Source: Corynebacterium sp. p3-SID1056
Lineage (GTDB): Bacteria > Actinomycetota > Actinomycetes > Mycobacteriales > Mycobacteriaceae
Assembly: GCF_025152525.1 (NCBI RefSeq)
Contig: NZ_JALXXL010000005.1
Location: forward strand, 128,810 to 192,809
Reading direction: 5' to 3'
Length of the DNA: 64,000 nucleotides
A program made the translations under genes and the position numbers. Positions within the stretch are counted from its first letter, which is position 1. Each line of letters opens with the position of its first letter. Below, one piece after another: positions 49,994 to 59,645 of the stretch. The notes under the pieces are model-generated. The model searched no databases, had not been told where the DNA came from, and worked only from the letters and a program-made list of their open reading frames with translations.

Positions 49994-51364
49994 CTAGCTC
50001 TCGCCCCGCAAAATGCGGCGCAGGCGGCCGAGAAAATCCCGAATCCGCTTCTCCGCGCCGTGATCTGTGGGGACGTAATACTCCGCGCCCACCAGCTCAT
50101 CCGGCAGATACTGCTGGGCGAGCACGCCGCGAGGATCGTCGTGCGGATACTGGTACCCCACCGCGTTGCCCATCGCCTTTGCCCCCTCGTAGTGGCCGTC
50201 GCGCAGGTGCGGCGGCACCGCACCAACCTTCCCCTTGGCCACATCAGCCTGGGCCTTCGAAATCGACTGGATCACCGAGGGCGACTTCGGGGCGGTGGCG
50301 AGGTGGATGGTGGCCTGCGCGAGCGGCAGACGCCCCTCCGGCATGCCGATCAACTGCACAGCGTTCGCCGCCGCCGTGGCGACCTGCAGCGCGCTCGGGT
50401 CGGCCATCCCGATGTCTTCGGAGGCGTGAATGACCAGGCGGCGGGCGATGAATCGCGGATCCTCGCCGGCCTCGATCATGCGAGCGAGGTAATGCAGCGC
50501 CGCGTCCACATCCGAGCCGCGGATGGATTTGATAAACGCGGATATCACATCGTAGTGCTGGTCCCCGTCACGGTCGTAGCGCACCACGGCACGATTGACG
50601 TTCTCGCGCAGCGTATCGACTGTGATCCGCCCTCCCTGGGGCACAGCCTCGGCGGCGGCCTCCAAGTAGGTCAGCGCGCGGCGCGCGTCGCCGCCAGCGA
50701 GCGTGACCAGCTGCTCGCGGGCCTCATCCTCAAGTTCCACCGTGCCCGCGAGGCCGCGCTCGGCGGTGACCGCGTTGTCGATGACCTTGGTGAGCTCCTC
50801 GCGCGAAAGTGACTCCAATTTCAGCAGTAACGAGCGCGACAAGAGCGGGGCGACCACGCTAAACGAGGGGTTCTCCGTCGTCGCGGCCACCAACAGCACA
50901 GTGCGGTTTTCCACCGCTGCGAGCAGGGCGTCCTGCTGCGTCTTGGAAAAGCGATGCACCTCGTCGATAAACAGCACCGTTTTTTCGCCCCTCAGCAGGT
51001 CGCGCCGCGCCTGGTCGATCACCTGCCGGACCTCTTTGACCCCGGAGGATAGCGCTGACAGCCCGACGAAATTCTGCTCCATCGTCTGCGCAATCAGCGA
51101 GGCGATCGTCGTCTTGCCGGTCCCCGGCGGGCCGTAGAGGATCACCGAGGCCGCACCCGAGCCCTCCACCAGCCGACGCAGGGGCTTGCCTTCGGAGAGG
51201 AGGTGCGTCTGGCCGGCGATCTCATCCAAGCTGCGTGGCCGCATCCGGGCTGCGAGCGGCGCGGTGGCTCCGGCGTGGAAGAAGCTCGCGCCGCGCCGAC
51301 CTGCACCTGGCAGCTCTGCTTCCCCAGCGTCGAGCCCTCCGCCGAAAAGGTCATCCTGTGCCAT
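49994..51364 (-). CDS. rarA: Replication-associated recombination protein RarA
   Basis: RarA (MgsA) is an AAA+ ATPase, related to clamp loaders, that acts at stalled forks. The 456-residue product has [15 protein letters not shown], Walker [10 protein letters not shown] near residues 78-86, Walker [11 protein letters not shown], sensor ATTENPSF, and the C-terminal tetramerisation region with [21 protein letters not shown]. It stands between the APH-fold gene and alaS. The rarA-alaS pairing is widespread in actinobacteria. Confidence 0.95.
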   Translation of the reverse strand: MAQDDLFGGGLDAGEAELPGAGRRGASFFHAGATAPLAARMRPRSLDEIAGQTHLLSEGKPLRRLVEGSGAASVILYGPPGTGKTTIASLIAQTMEQNFVGLSALSSGVKEVRQVIDQARRDLLRGEKTVLFIDEVHRFSKTQQDALLAAVENRTVLLVAATTENPSFSVVAPLLSRSLLLKLESLSREELTKVIDNAVTAERGLAGTVELEDEAREQLVTLAGGDARRALTYLEAAAEAVPQGGRITVDTLRENVNRAVVRYDRDGDQHYDVISAFIKSIRGSDVDAALHYLARMIEAGEDPRFIARRLVIHASEDIGMADPSALQVATAAANAVQLIGMPEGRLPLAQATIHLATAPKSPSVIQSISKAQADVAKGKVGAVPPHLRDGHYEGAKAMGNAVGYQYPHDDPRGVLAQQYLPDELVGAEYYVPTDHGAEKRIRDFLGRLRRILRGES

Positions 51365-51407
51365 GCCTGCGCACCTCCGTTTGTCCGTGTGCTCGAGTCG
51401 CTGCGCG

Positions 51408-52655
51408 CTACTTCAACCGCTTTGCGACGTCGCGCGCAAACTCCGCGATCACCAAGTACGCGGTGTCCCTGCCCGTCCCGGCGTACGAAGCGAGCGCGTC
51501 GAAGGTCTCCTCGAGGTCGCGCCGCACCATCTCTTCCTCGTGTGTGAAAGGCCCCTGGCTCTGCGGCCGCAGGATGTCCGCGCCCGTGCCCTGGGGTGAG
51601 ATGGGCAGCGCGCTTTCCGACGCCTCGTTCGCAACATCGATCCCCGCCTCTGCGAACTCCGCGGCCAGCGCCTCATCTCGGGCGGCGAGCTCGGCGAGAG
51701 AGAACTGCCCCATCACCGACAAGCTGGACAATGCCCAGCTGACCATCGCTCCGGTGATGCGGGCCTGCAGTGTGTCCTCGTGCATGAACGCGGGCCAGGT
51801 GTCTTTGACCTCGTGCAACCAGGCGTCGATAAACGCATCCACGGCTTCTTCGTTGTACCCCCACGCGGACACGTAGAGGGGAAAACCTGCGACGACGAAG
51901 GCGACGTCGAAAGCCACATCGCGGAAGCCCGCCCACTCGTAGTCGAGGAACTGGGTGCGATCGGCGTAGATGATGTTGTCCGGGGAGAGATCAAAAGGCG
52001 TAAACGCGCGTGAACCACCTTTGAACAGGCGCGATTGCACGTTCGTCGCGGTAATTGCGACCTCGCCAGGCACGTCGATCCCACTCGCCTCGAGCATCTC
52101 CAGGCCGAAGCGGATGCGGTGCGCGAGAAGACGCTCTCGCAGCCGCTGGATAGTTTCGGCGCCGGAACGCTTCTGCGTCGCACGAGCAAATAGCACGTCA
52201 AATGCCTGCTCCTGGCCAGCGGAACCCGCGTGCATGCGTCCGAGCGCGGTGCCGAGGTTGCGCAGGATCTGCACGTGGCTTTCGGCGTTGGTACCGTCCA
52301 GCAACGTGGCCAGCGTGTCACCCTCGCCAGAATCGCTGATGATCATGATGCGTTGATCCACGTCGTAGCCAAGCAGCACCGGACCCGGACGGACGTCCTC
52401 GCTGAGCGACGTGGTGAATTGGTAGGCCACGACCTCGCGCAAGAACGCGGCGTCCTCGATCACATTGCCGGTCTCCGGGGAGTACTTCACCACCACCGAC
52501 CGGTGCTGCAGGAAGGGGTTCGTCGCAACCCGGGCACGAAAGACGTGGGCAAACCCAGAGCCGCTAAGCGAGTCCACCCCGCTGAGTTTCTGCGCGCCCC
52601 CGTAGCGACGGGTGAGGATCTCCTCCGCCTGGGCGATGATCATCTCCTGGTCCAT
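51408..52655 (-). CDS. APH-fold phosphotransferase, substrate unknown
   Basis: The 415-residue product has the aminoglycoside phosphotransferase / choline kinase-like fold: an N-lobe with [13 protein letters not shown] and VVVKYSPE, and a C-lobe catalytic loop [13 protein letters not shown] followed by the metal-binding [10 protein letters not shown]. In the usual HGDxxxxN motif the His is absent (PFD replaces HGD), while the Asp and Asn remain. It resembles a conserved corynebacterial kinase rather than a resistance gene. The ATG at 52655 follows AAGGAGG by 6 bases. It lies between aspS and rarA. The substrate cannot be predicted. Confidence 0.8.
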   Translation of the reverse strand: MDQEMIIAQAEEILTRRYGGAQKLSGVDSLSGSGFAHVFRARVATNPFLQHRSVVVKYSPETGNVIEDAAFLREVVAYQFTTSLSEDVRPGPVLLGYDVDQRIMIISDSGEGDTLATLLDGTNAESHVQILRNLGTALGRMHAGSAGQEQAFDVLFARATQKRSGAETIQRLRERLLAHRIRFGLEMLEASGIDVPGEVAITATNVQSRLFKGGSRAFTPFDLSPDNIIYADRTQFLDYEWAGFRDVAFDVAFVVAGFPLYVSAWGYNEEAVDAFIDAWLHEVKDTWPAFMHEDTLQARITGAMVSWALSSLSVMGQFSLAELAARDEALAAEFAEAGIDVANEASESALPISPQGTGADILRPQSQGPFTHEEEMVRRDLEETFDALASYAGTGRDTAYLVIAEFARDVAKRLK

Positions 52656-52776
52656 CCGAACCCCTCCTTGTGGGTTTCGTGCCGATGCCATAAGTCTGAC
52701 ATAGCGCAGCCCCGAGGTTGCGTGTTTGGCTACCCCGGGGCCTTCTCGCTCGACTCGTGCGTGGCTATACTTGGCT

Positions 52777-54603
52777 CTACTTAGCCGAGGCCGCGCTTTC
52801 AGCGTTCTGTGCGCCCTCTGCCTTCGGCTTGAAGTCGACGCCGGTCTCCTTGCGCTGCTCCTTGGTAATCGGAGCGGGTGCATCCGTCAGCGGGTCGACG
52901 CCGCCGCCGGACTTCGGGAAGGCGATAACGTCACGGATCGACTCGAAACCGCCGAGCAGGGAGACAATACGGTCCCAGCCGAAGGCGATGCCGCCGTGTG
53001 GCGGAGCGCCGAACGCGAACGCATCGAGCAAGAAGCCAAACTTCTCGCGTGCCTCTTCCTCCGTGATACCCATCACGTCAAACACGCGCTCCTGCACGTC
53101 ACGCTGGTGGATACGAATGGAGCCGCCGCCGATCTCGTTGCCGTTGCAGACAATGTCGTACGCGTACGCCAGCGCCTCGCCCGGCTCCTTGTCAAAGGAA
53201 TCCAGGTACTCCGGCTTCGGCGAGGTGAACGCGTGGTGCACGGCAGTCCACTTCGAGTGGCCAAGTGCGACGTCGCCGGAGGCGGTCGCATCTGCGGCCG
53301 GCTCGAACAGCGGCGCGTCAACCACCCAGGTAAACGCCCAGTCGCCGTCCTTGATTAAGCCCAGCTTCTTCGCGATCTCACCGCGTGCCGCGCCAAGCAG
53401 CGCGCGCGAGGCCTTCGTCTCGCCAGCGGCAAAGAAGATGCAGTCGCCCGGCTTCGCGCCGACGTGGTCGGCGATGCCCGCCTTCTCCGCGTCGGTGATG
53501 TTCTTCGCCACCGGACCAGCCAGCGTCCCGTCTTCTTGCACGAGGATGTACGCCAGGCCCTTTGCACCGCGCTGCTTGGCCCACTCCTGCCAAGCGTCGA
53601 GCTGGCGACGAGGCTGGGAGGCACCGCCGTCCATAACCACTGCACCGACGTACTCAGCATTGAAGACGCGGAAGGTGGTGTCCTTGAAGAACTCGGTGCA
53701 GTCCTTGAGCTGGATATCAAAGCGCAGGTCCGGCTTGTCGGAGCCGTACTTTTCCATCGCGTCCTTGTAGGTCATGCGCGGAATCGGCGTAGAAATCTTG
53801 TAGCCAATCAGGTCCCACAAGGCGACGAGAATCTGCTCAGCGAGCTCGATCACGTCATCCTGATCCACGAAGCTGGCCTCGACGTCCAGCTGGGTGAACT
53901 CCGGCTGGCGGTCGGCGCGGAAGTCTTCGTCGCGGTAGCAGCGCGCGATCTGGTAGTAGCGCTCCATACCGGCAACCATCAGCAACTGCTTAAACAGCTG
54001 CGGGGACTGCGGGAGCGCGTACCAGCTTCCCGGGCGCAGGCGGGCCGGCACAAGGAAGTCGCGCGCGCCCTCAGGGGTGGAGCGGGTCAGCGTCGGCGTC
54101 TCGATTTCCGTGAAGCCGTGCTCATCCAGCACGCGGCGCGCCGCCTGGTTTGCCTTGGAGCGAAGCCGCAGCGCCTCGGCTTGGCGCTCGCGGCGCAGAT
54201 CGAGGTAGCGGTACTTGAGGCGGGTTTCCTCACCCACCTCGGTCGAGGAAGCATCCTCAATCTGGAACGGCAGAGCTGCTGCCGTGTTGAGCACGTTGAG
54301 CTCGGAGACGTTGACCTCGATCTCGCCAGAGGCCAAGTTCGGGTTCTCGGAGCCAGCCGGACGCGGCTCGACCACGCCGGTAACTTGGATGACGTACTCG
54401 CTGCGCAGGTCGTGCGCGGCTTCGGCCACCTCAGACTCACGGAACACCACCTGGGCCAGGCCCGAGCGGTCGCGCAGGTCGATGAAGATAACGCCGCCGT
54501 GGTCTCGGCGACGCCCGACCCAGCCGGTCAAGGTGACGGTCTGTCCATCGAGGTCTTTGCGGAGATCACCCGCAAGGTGAGTGCGCAGCACGGTCTCTTC
54601 CAC
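52777..54603 (-). CDS. aspS: Aspartyl-tRNA synthetase
   Basis: It charges tRNA-Asp (and tRNA-Asn where AsnRS is missing). The 608-residue product has the N-terminal OB-fold ([20 protein letters not shown]), class II motif 2 ([21 protein letters not shown]), the bacterial GAD insertion, and motif 3 ([15 protein letters not shown]). The outermost GTG at 54603 is given; a GTG four codons in (54591) would give the common family start LRTHLAG and is about equally likely. It is 121 bases upstream of the APH-fold gene. Confidence 0.96.
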   Translation of the reverse strand: MEETVLRTHLAGDLRKDLDGQTVTLTGWVGRRRDHGGVIFIDLRDRSGLAQVVFRESEVAEAAHDLRSEYVIQVTGVVEPRPAGSENPNLASGEIEVNVSELNVLNTAAALPFQIEDASSTEVGEETRLKYRYLDLRRERQAEALRLRSKANQAARRVLDEHGFTEIETPTLTRSTPEGARDFLVPARLRPGSWYALPQSPQLFKQLLMVAGMERYYQIARCYRDEDFRADRQPEFTQLDVEASFVDQDDVIELAEQILVALWDLIGYKISTPIPRMTYKDAMEKYGSDKPDLRFDIQLKDCTEFFKDTTFRVFNAEYVGAVVMDGGASQPRRQLDAWQEWAKQRGAKGLAYILVQEDGTLAGPVAKNITDAEKAGIADHVGAKPGDCIFFAAGETKASRALLGAARGEIAKKLGLIKDGDWAFTWVVDAPLFEPAADATASGDVALGHSKWTAVHHAFTSPKPEYLDSFDKEPGEALAYAYDIVCNGNEIGGGSIRIHQRDVQERVFDVMGITEEEAREKFGFLLDAFAFGAPPHGGIAFGWDRIVSLLGGFESIRDVIAFPKSGGGVDPLTDAPAPITKEQRKETGVDFKPKAEGAQNAESAASAK

Positions 54604-54729
54604 GTCCTTCCACGTGAGGGCAATACTTTAACCCCAAGCACTTTACCCGCCTTGCGGTTGCCGTGCCGAAGTGCCCCCATACACCCGCCGATGCAGCGGC
54701 CGTCGTTGTTCTTTGGCAAGATTTGCAGC

Positions 54730-55638
54730 ATGACGTTTAAAAACGATTTTGGTCAGGGCCAGGGCAGGCGCGCCCAAACCAGTTCCGGTTCCGGGCGCAG
54801 AGGCGGCGGCGCGGGCATCCCTATCGCCGTCGGCGGCGGCGGGCTCAGCACGATTATCTTGCTCGCGCTTGTCTTCTTCCTCAACGGCGGTTTCGACGGC
54901 CTCGGTGGCGGCGCGGGTTCACAGTCTGCGCCGCAGAGCCAGGGCGAATACGACCTGAGCCACTGCGACGCGCCGGGGGCGGCTAACGAGCACGAGGATT
55001 GCCGTGCCGAAGCTGTGGCCCGCTCCGTCGACCAAGTTTGGTCGCAGGTGCTCCCCAGCCAGGCGAATATGGAGTACAAACCGGCCGACATCATGCTGTT
55101 CCGCGACGATGTCACGACCGGCTGCGGCTACGCTACGGCAGATACCGGCCCATTCTATTGCCCACGGGACACCACCGCGTACCTCGACGTGTCCTTCTTT
55201 GAGCAGTTAGGTCAGCTGGGCGGTTCGGACGGCGCGTTGTCCCAGGAGTACGTGACCGCGCATGAGATGGGCCACCACATCCAGAACCTCGAAGGTACGC
55301 TGGGTTTGAGCGACTACAAGAACCCCGGCGAGGATTCTGCGGCGGTAGCGATTGAGCTGCAGGCTGACTGCTACGCCGGCATCTGGGCGAAGCACGCCTC
55401 AGAGGGCCCGGATGCCGCGCTCGAGCCGATTACCGACGAGCAGCTGAGCCAGGCGATCCAGACCGCGCAAGCGATCGGCGACGACAACATCCAGCGCAAG
55501 TCCGGCGGCGACATCGACCCGGATGCGTGGACGCACGGTTCCTCCGAGCAGCGCAGCGAGGCCTTCATGTCCGGCTACAAGACTGGCCAGATGGCGGCGT
55601 GCGACACGCTCAACCGCGGCGTGTACACCGAGGGCTAA
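54730..55638 (+). CDS. Membrane-anchored zinc metallopeptidase (YpfJ family)
   Basis: The 302-residue protein belongs to the YpfJ / neutral zinc metallopeptidase family. A Gly/Arg-rich N-terminus is followed by one membrane helix (about 34-52); the extracytoplasmic domain has cysteines at 79 and 91, the zinc-binding HEMGH motif at 178-182 and the downstream ELQADC (third ligand Glu near 209). The true start is the ATG at 54730; a far longer open frame in the same phase runs antisense through aspS and is rejected. It is divergent from aspS, with 126 bases between. The substrate is unknown. Confidence 0.9.
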   Translation: MTFKNDFGQGQGRRAQTSSGSGRRGGGAGIPIAVGGGGLSTIILLALVFFLNGGFDGLGGGAGSQSAPQSQGEYDLSHCDAPGAANEHEDCRAEAVARSVDQVWSQVLPSQANMEYKPADIMLFRDDVTTGCGYATADTGPFYCPRDTTAYLDVSFFEQLGQLGGSDGALSQEYVTAHEMGHHIQNLEGTLGLSDYKNPGEDSAAVAIELQADCYAGIWAKHASEGPDAALEPITDEQLSQAIQTAQAIGDDNIQRKSGGDIDPDAWTHGSSEQRSEAFMSGYKTGQMAACDTLNRGVYTEG

Positions 55639-55684
55639 CCGCGCGCTTCGCCGCCCTTGCGCCAGCACCGCTACGCTATGGGGC

Positions 55685-56455
55685 ATGGATAGCGCGCCTA
55701 AAGCCCCTCAGGACACAGCGACTCCCGGCACCCCCGCTTCGGCCCCGCCGAACCGGGCGGTGCCGTTTTTGGCTGCTTTTAACGCCATCGAAGGCTTCCT
55801 CCGCGAGGAGCTTGGCGCCAAAAAATCCGATTCTTTCAAGTGGATGACCAACCTCGCCGCGAAAAAGAAGGTGCTCACACGGCATCAGGCCGACACCCTG
55901 ATCGAATTCGCGGAGTTGCGCAACGCGATTTCTCACGGTGAATACAACAACCTGCGCCCGATTGCGGAACCATTGCCCGAAACTGTCGCCGAGATCACGC
56001 AGCTGCGCGACGCGCTGCTGCGCCCTGCACGCGCCCTCGACGTCATTCAGGCAGAGAAGGTGCTGACTTTCTCCCCCGACGATGACGTGCGCGAGCCTTT
56101 ACGCGCACTCAGGGAGACCGGGCACAAACAATTCCCGATCTATCGCGATGAAACGTACATCGGCCTGCTCACCACCAACGCCCTTGCGCGCTGGGTCGCG
56201 CGCGAGATCGACGAGGACAACCACCTACGCCACGCCACCGTCGACGAAGTCCTCGAGCTTTCCGGACGCCACGACCAGCCCGTGTTCTTGGCGCGCGACG
56301 TCACTGCGGCAGCGGCCGTGGACGCGCTGACCACCCCGCTGGAATCAGGTGCACTGCCACGGCTGGCCATCATTACGGAGTCCGGAAACCCACGGCAGCG
56401 GCCCCTCGCCGTACTCGTTGCCACAGAAATTCCCGCACTGCTCGCGGCCGCATAA
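55685..56455 (+). CDS. HEPN-like domain plus CBS-domain protein
   Basis: The 256-residue product has a disordered Pro/Ala leader (1-25), a helical region (about 26-115), and a pair of CBS-like repeats (about 121-176 and 185-250), which in other proteins bind adenine nucleotides. The helical region contains ELRNAISHGEY, with Arg79 and His84 spaced R-X4-H as in the HEPN ribonuclease fold. Catalysis is unproven; CBS annotation alone would be the conservative call. The -10-like TACGCT (55672-55677) ends 7 bases before the ATG, and there is no ribosome site, so the mRNA may be leaderless. It lies between the zinc peptidase and the LLM gene. Confidence 0.7.
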   Translation: MDSAPKAPQDTATPGTPASAPPNRAVPFLAAFNAIEGFLREELGAKKSDSFKWMTNLAAKKKVLTRHQADTLIEFAELRNAISHGEYNNLRPIAEPLPETVAEITQLRDALLRPARALDVIQAEKVLTFSPDDDVREPLRALRETGHKQFPIYRDETYIGLLTTNALARWVAREIDEDNHLRHATVDEVLELSGRHDQPVFLARDVTAAAAVDALTTPLESGALPRLAIITESGNPRQRPLAVLVATEIPALLAAA

Positions 56456-56478
56456 CTCTGTAGAAAGATTCGCTCGAC

Positions 56479-57600
56479 ATGCAGTTTGGCATCTTCAGCA
56501 TCGGCGATGTCACCACCGATCCGACGACCGGCAATACTCCGACAGAAAAGCAGCGTATCGATGCCATGACGCAACTCGCGCTGAAGGCCGAGGAGGTTGG
56601 CCTGGATGTCTTTGCCACCGGACAGCACCACAACCCGCCTTTCGTGCCCTCCGCGCCGACAACGCACCTGGCGTACATCGGCGCGCAGACCAAAAACATT
56701 GTGCTGTCGACTGCTACCACCTTGATCACTACGACGGATCCGGTGCGCATCGCGGAAGACTACTCGTTCTTGCAGAACCTGGTAGACGGGCGGATGGACC
56801 TCATGTTGGGCCGTGGAAATACCGGACCGGTCTACCCGTGGTTTGGTAAAAACATCCGCGACGGCATCGATCTGGCGGTAGAAAACTACCACCTTTTGCG
56901 CCGTCTCTGGCGCGAGCAGCACGTCAATTGGCAAGGCCGGTTCCGCACGCCTCTGCAGGGCTTTACCGCGACCCCAGCCCCGCTCGAGGGCGTCGCGCCC
57001 TTCGTCTGGCACGGCTCGATCCGTTCGCCGCAGATCGCCGAGCAAGCGGCGTATTACGGCGACGGGTTCTTTCACAACAACATTTTCTGGCACAAGGAAC
57101 ACACGGCGAAAATGGTGGGCCTGTACCGTCGCCGCTTTGCGGCCTACGGGCACGGTGCCTCAGACCAGGCAATCGTGGGGTTGGGCGGACAGACATACAT
57201 AGCCGAGTCCGAGGCTCAGGCGGTGCGAGAATTCCGCCCCTATTTCGACAACGCTCCGGTCTACGGGCACGGGCCGAGTCTGGAGGAGTACACAGCACGT
57301 ACACCGCTGACGGTGGGCACTGCCGAGATGGTGATCGAGCGGACGATGCAATTTGCCGACTGGGTCGGCGACTACCAGCGTCAGCTTTTCCTTGTCGACC
57401 ATGCCGGTCTCCCCCTCGAGGTGGCGCTGCGCCAAGTTGAGCTGCTTGGGCGCGAGGTCGTCCCGGAGCTGCGCAAACGGATGGAGGCACGCCGCCCCGC
57501 GCACGTACCGAGCGATCCGCCGTCGTTTACTGCACTTGCCCAAGCCAAGCGGGAAGGGAAGAATCTGCCGCACTTTCGCGTTGCGCCTGCTGAGCAATAG
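56479..57600 (+). CDS. Luciferase-like FMN monooxygenase, CE1758 type
   Basis: The 373-residue product is a flavin-dependent oxidoreductase of the bacterial luciferase fold, with the N-terminal MQFGIFSIGDV, the flavin-site TGQHHNPPF, TDPVRIAEDYSFLQNLVDGR, and WHGSIRSPQIAEQAAYYGDGFF. It matches the actinobacterial CE1758-type family that always sits next to a small FMN reductase. The adjacent gene at 57632 fills that role by supplying reduced FMN. The physiological substrate is unknown. It starts 24 bases after the CBS gene. Confidence 0.85.
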   Translation: MQFGIFSIGDVTTDPTTGNTPTEKQRIDAMTQLALKAEEVGLDVFATGQHHNPPFVPSAPTTHLAYIGAQTKNIVLSTATTLITTTDPVRIAEDYSFLQNLVDGRMDLMLGRGNTGPVYPWFGKNIRDGIDLAVENYHLLRRLWREQHVNWQGRFRTPLQGFTATPAPLEGVAPFVWHGSIRSPQIAEQAAYYGDGFFHNNIFWHKEHTAKMVGLYRRRFAAYGHGASDQAIVGLGGQTYIAESEAQAVREFRPYFDNAPVYGHGPSLEEYTARTPLTVGTAEMVIERTMQFADWVGDYQRQLFLVDHAGLPLEVALRQVELLGREVVPELRKRMEARRPAHVPSDPPSFTALAQAKREGKNLPHFRVAPAEQ

Positions 57601-57631
57601 CCGGATCGCAGAAGGGCAGTGAAGGAGCAGC

Positions 57632-58198
57632 ATGAAGCAGTTGATCGTTGTGAGCGCGGGCCTGTCGACGCCCTCGACCACGCGGCATGTGGCAGATCAG
57701 ATCGCCGCGGCGGTGCGCACGCAGGTGACTGCGCGCGGCGAAGACCTGCGCGTGCGCACTGTGGAGGTCCGCGACTACGCCCAGGATCTCACCCAGCTGA
57801 TGCTCACCTCAATCGATTCGCCTGCGCTCGAAGCGCTCAAGCGGGTGATTTCCCAGGCGGATGGTCTGGTGGCCGTCTCCCCTGTGTTTCAGGGCAGCTA
57901 CAGCGGGCTGTTCAAGATGCTTTTCGACGCCCTGCACACCGATGCGCTCAACGCCATGCCCACCATCATCGCCGCGACCGGGGGCTCACAGCGCCATGCA
58001 CTTGTCACCGAGTACGCGCTGCGCCCGCTGTTGACGTATCTGCACGCTCATGTCGTGCCAACGTCACTGTTTGCGGCGACTGCGGACTTCGGCAGCGACG
58101 GGGGCGACGAGGGCGCGGCGTTGACGCAACGCATTGAACGCGCGGCACGGGAGTTGGCGGAGCTGATGCTTGGGCGCCAGACAGGAACACGCGACTAG
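57632..58198 (+). CDS. NADPH-dependent FMN reductase, CE1759 type
   Basis: The 188-residue flavodoxin-like protein has the FMN phosphate loop VVSAGLSTPSTTRHVAD near residues 6-22 and SPVFQGSYSGLFKMLFDAL, which resembles MsuE/SsuE-type reductases. GAAGGAG precedes the ATG by 5 bases. It follows its partner monooxygenase by 31 bases, and the two form a two-component system in which this enzyme provides reduced FMN. Confidence 0.87.
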   Translation: MKQLIVVSAGLSTPSTTRHVADQIAAAVRTQVTARGEDLRVRTVEVRDYAQDLTQLMLTSIDSPALEALKRVISQADGLVAVSPVFQGSYSGLFKMLFDALHTDALNAMPTIIAATGGSQRHALVTEYALRPLLTYLHAHVVPTSLFAATADFGSDGGDEGAALTQRIERAARELAELMLGRQTGTRD

Positions 58199-58203
58199 GC
58201 GCG

Positions 58204-58233
58204 CTGCAATGCGGGGCGGTGGGACTGTATTAT
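58204..58233 (+). promoter_or_regulatory. sdaA promoter, predicted leaderless
   Basis: The -10-like TATTAT (58228-58233) ends 7 bases before the sdaA ATG at 58241, and CTGCAA (58204-58209) provides a fair -35 at 18-base spacing. No ribosome site lies before the ATG, so transcript and translation start probably coincide. Confidence 0.6.
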
Positions 58234-58240
58234 CGCGCGC

Positions 58241-59638
58241 ATGTCCCACAGCACAGTTAGTGTCGTAGACCTGTTCAGTATCGGCATCGGCCCGTCGTCC
58301 TCGCACACGGTCGGCCCGATGCGCGCTTCCCTTGCCTTCGTTGAGGCACTCGGGCAACTGCCTGCTTCCGTACGCATCGAGCTGCGCGGTTCCCTTGCTG
58401 CCACAGGCGTAGGCCACGGGACAGACCGCGCAGCCTTGCTGGGCCTCGTCGGTTATACGCCGACGACGACCTCTGCAGACATTTCGCCGAAACCCGGCGA
58501 GCCGATCCCAGCGACGGGCACGATCACCGGCCCAGCAGGGACGGTGCACTACGAGGTCCAATTCAACCCCACCCCGGTATCCAAGCACCCCAACTGCCTC
58601 ATCTTTGATGCCTGGGATGCAGCCGGCAACCGTATCGCCACTCGTTCGGAGTACTACTCGGTCGGTGGTGGGTTCATCTTGGACCGCGCCGGCATGGAGG
58701 AGCACGAAAACGAGGCCGGTGTGGCCACGGTGCGCGAGAGCGAGCCAGTGCCCTACGAGTTCGAAGATGCGAAGACCCTCGTCGCGCTGTGCAACGAAAC
58801 CGGTTTGAGCATTGCGGAGTTGATGCGCGCCAACGAAGAGCACATTCACGGCCGGGAGCGTCTCGACGCCCACCTTGACGCCGTGTGGGACGTGATGCAG
58901 GAGTGCGTCGCCCACGGGCTGAAAACAGAGGGCGTGCTGCCCGGCGGTCTCGGTGTGAAGCGCCGGGCGCACCGACTGCACCGCCTGCTCACCGCCGAGT
59001 ACGAGGAATCCACGGCCCGGGGCCTCGACGCCATGGAGTGGGTAAACCTCTACGCGCTCGCCGTCAACGAGGAAAACGCGGCACACGGCCAGGTCGTCAC
59101 CGCACCGACGAACGGGGCCGCCGGCATTATCCCGGCGGTGATGCACTACTGCCGCGACTTCACCGAGGGGGCTTTTGGCATAGAGCAGGCGCGCGATTTT
59201 CTGCTCACCGCTGGTGCCATCGGCATCATCATCAAGACCAACGCCTCGATCTCCGGCGCCGAGGTGGGGTGTCAAGGCGAGGTGGGCTCGGCCTCGTCCA
59301 TGGCTGCTGCGGGCATGTGCGCGGTCCTCGGCGGCACGCCTGCGCAAGTGGAAAATGCGGCGGAGATCGCCCTGGAGCACAACTTAGGGCTGACCTGTGA
59401 CCCTGTCGGAGGGCTCGTGCAGGTGCCGTGCATCGAGCGCAACGCCATTGGCGGCGTCAAGGCCATCAACGCCGCGCGCCTGGCAAAGCTTGGCGACGGC
59501 ACGAACATTGTCACCCTCGACGATGTCGTGGAGACCATGGCGACCACTGGTCGCGACATGATGACCAAGTACAAGGAGACCTCGATGGGCGGACTGGCAG
59601 TCCAACTCGGACTACCAGTCAACATCACCGAGTGCTGA
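58241..59638 (+). CDS. sdaA: L-serine dehydratase, single-chain
   Basis: It deaminates L-serine to pyruvate using an oxygen-sensitive 4Fe-4S cluster. The 465-residue single-chain form has the beta domain first (IGIGPSSSHTVGPMRASL, motif at 17-26) and then the alpha domain with APTNGAAGIIPAV, GCQGEVGSASSMAAAGMC and DPVGGLVQVPCIERN, where the cluster cysteines lie. It ends 8 bases from the convergent hisS stop codon. The promoter predicts a leaderless mRNA. Confidence 0.95.
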   Translation: MSHSTVSVVDLFSIGIGPSSSHTVGPMRASLAFVEALGQLPASVRIELRGSLAATGVGHGTDRAALLGLVGYTPTTTSADISPKPGEPIPATGTITGPAGTVHYEVQFNPTPVSKHPNCLIFDAWDAAGNRIATRSEYYSVGGGFILDRAGMEEHENEAGVATVRESEPVPYEFEDAKTLVALCNETGLSIAELMRANEEHIHGRERLDAHLDAVWDVMQECVAHGLKTEGVLPGGLGVKRRAHRLHRLLTAEYEESTARGLDAMEWVNLYALAVNEENAAHGQVVTAPTNGAAGIIPAVMHYCRDFTEGAFGIEQARDFLLTAGAIGIIIKTNASISGAEVGCQGEVGSASSMAAAGMCAVLGGTPAQVENAAEIALEHNLGLTCDPVGGLVQVPCIERNAIGGVKAINAARLAKLGDGTNIVTLDDVVETMATTGRDMMTKYKETSMGGLAVQLGLPVNITEC

Positions 59639-59645
59639 TGAGGTG

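Noticed and set aside
51408..52655. Aminoglycoside resistance gene
   Set aside because: The fold is shared, but the catalytic loop is atypical, the gene is embedded among housekeeping genes with normal codon use, and nothing indicates mobility.
53464..54729. A long plus-strand open frame joined in phase to the zinc peptidase
   Set aside because: It is antisense to aspS, has low-complexity composition and no family resemblance; the real gene starts at ATG 54730 just before its membrane anchor.
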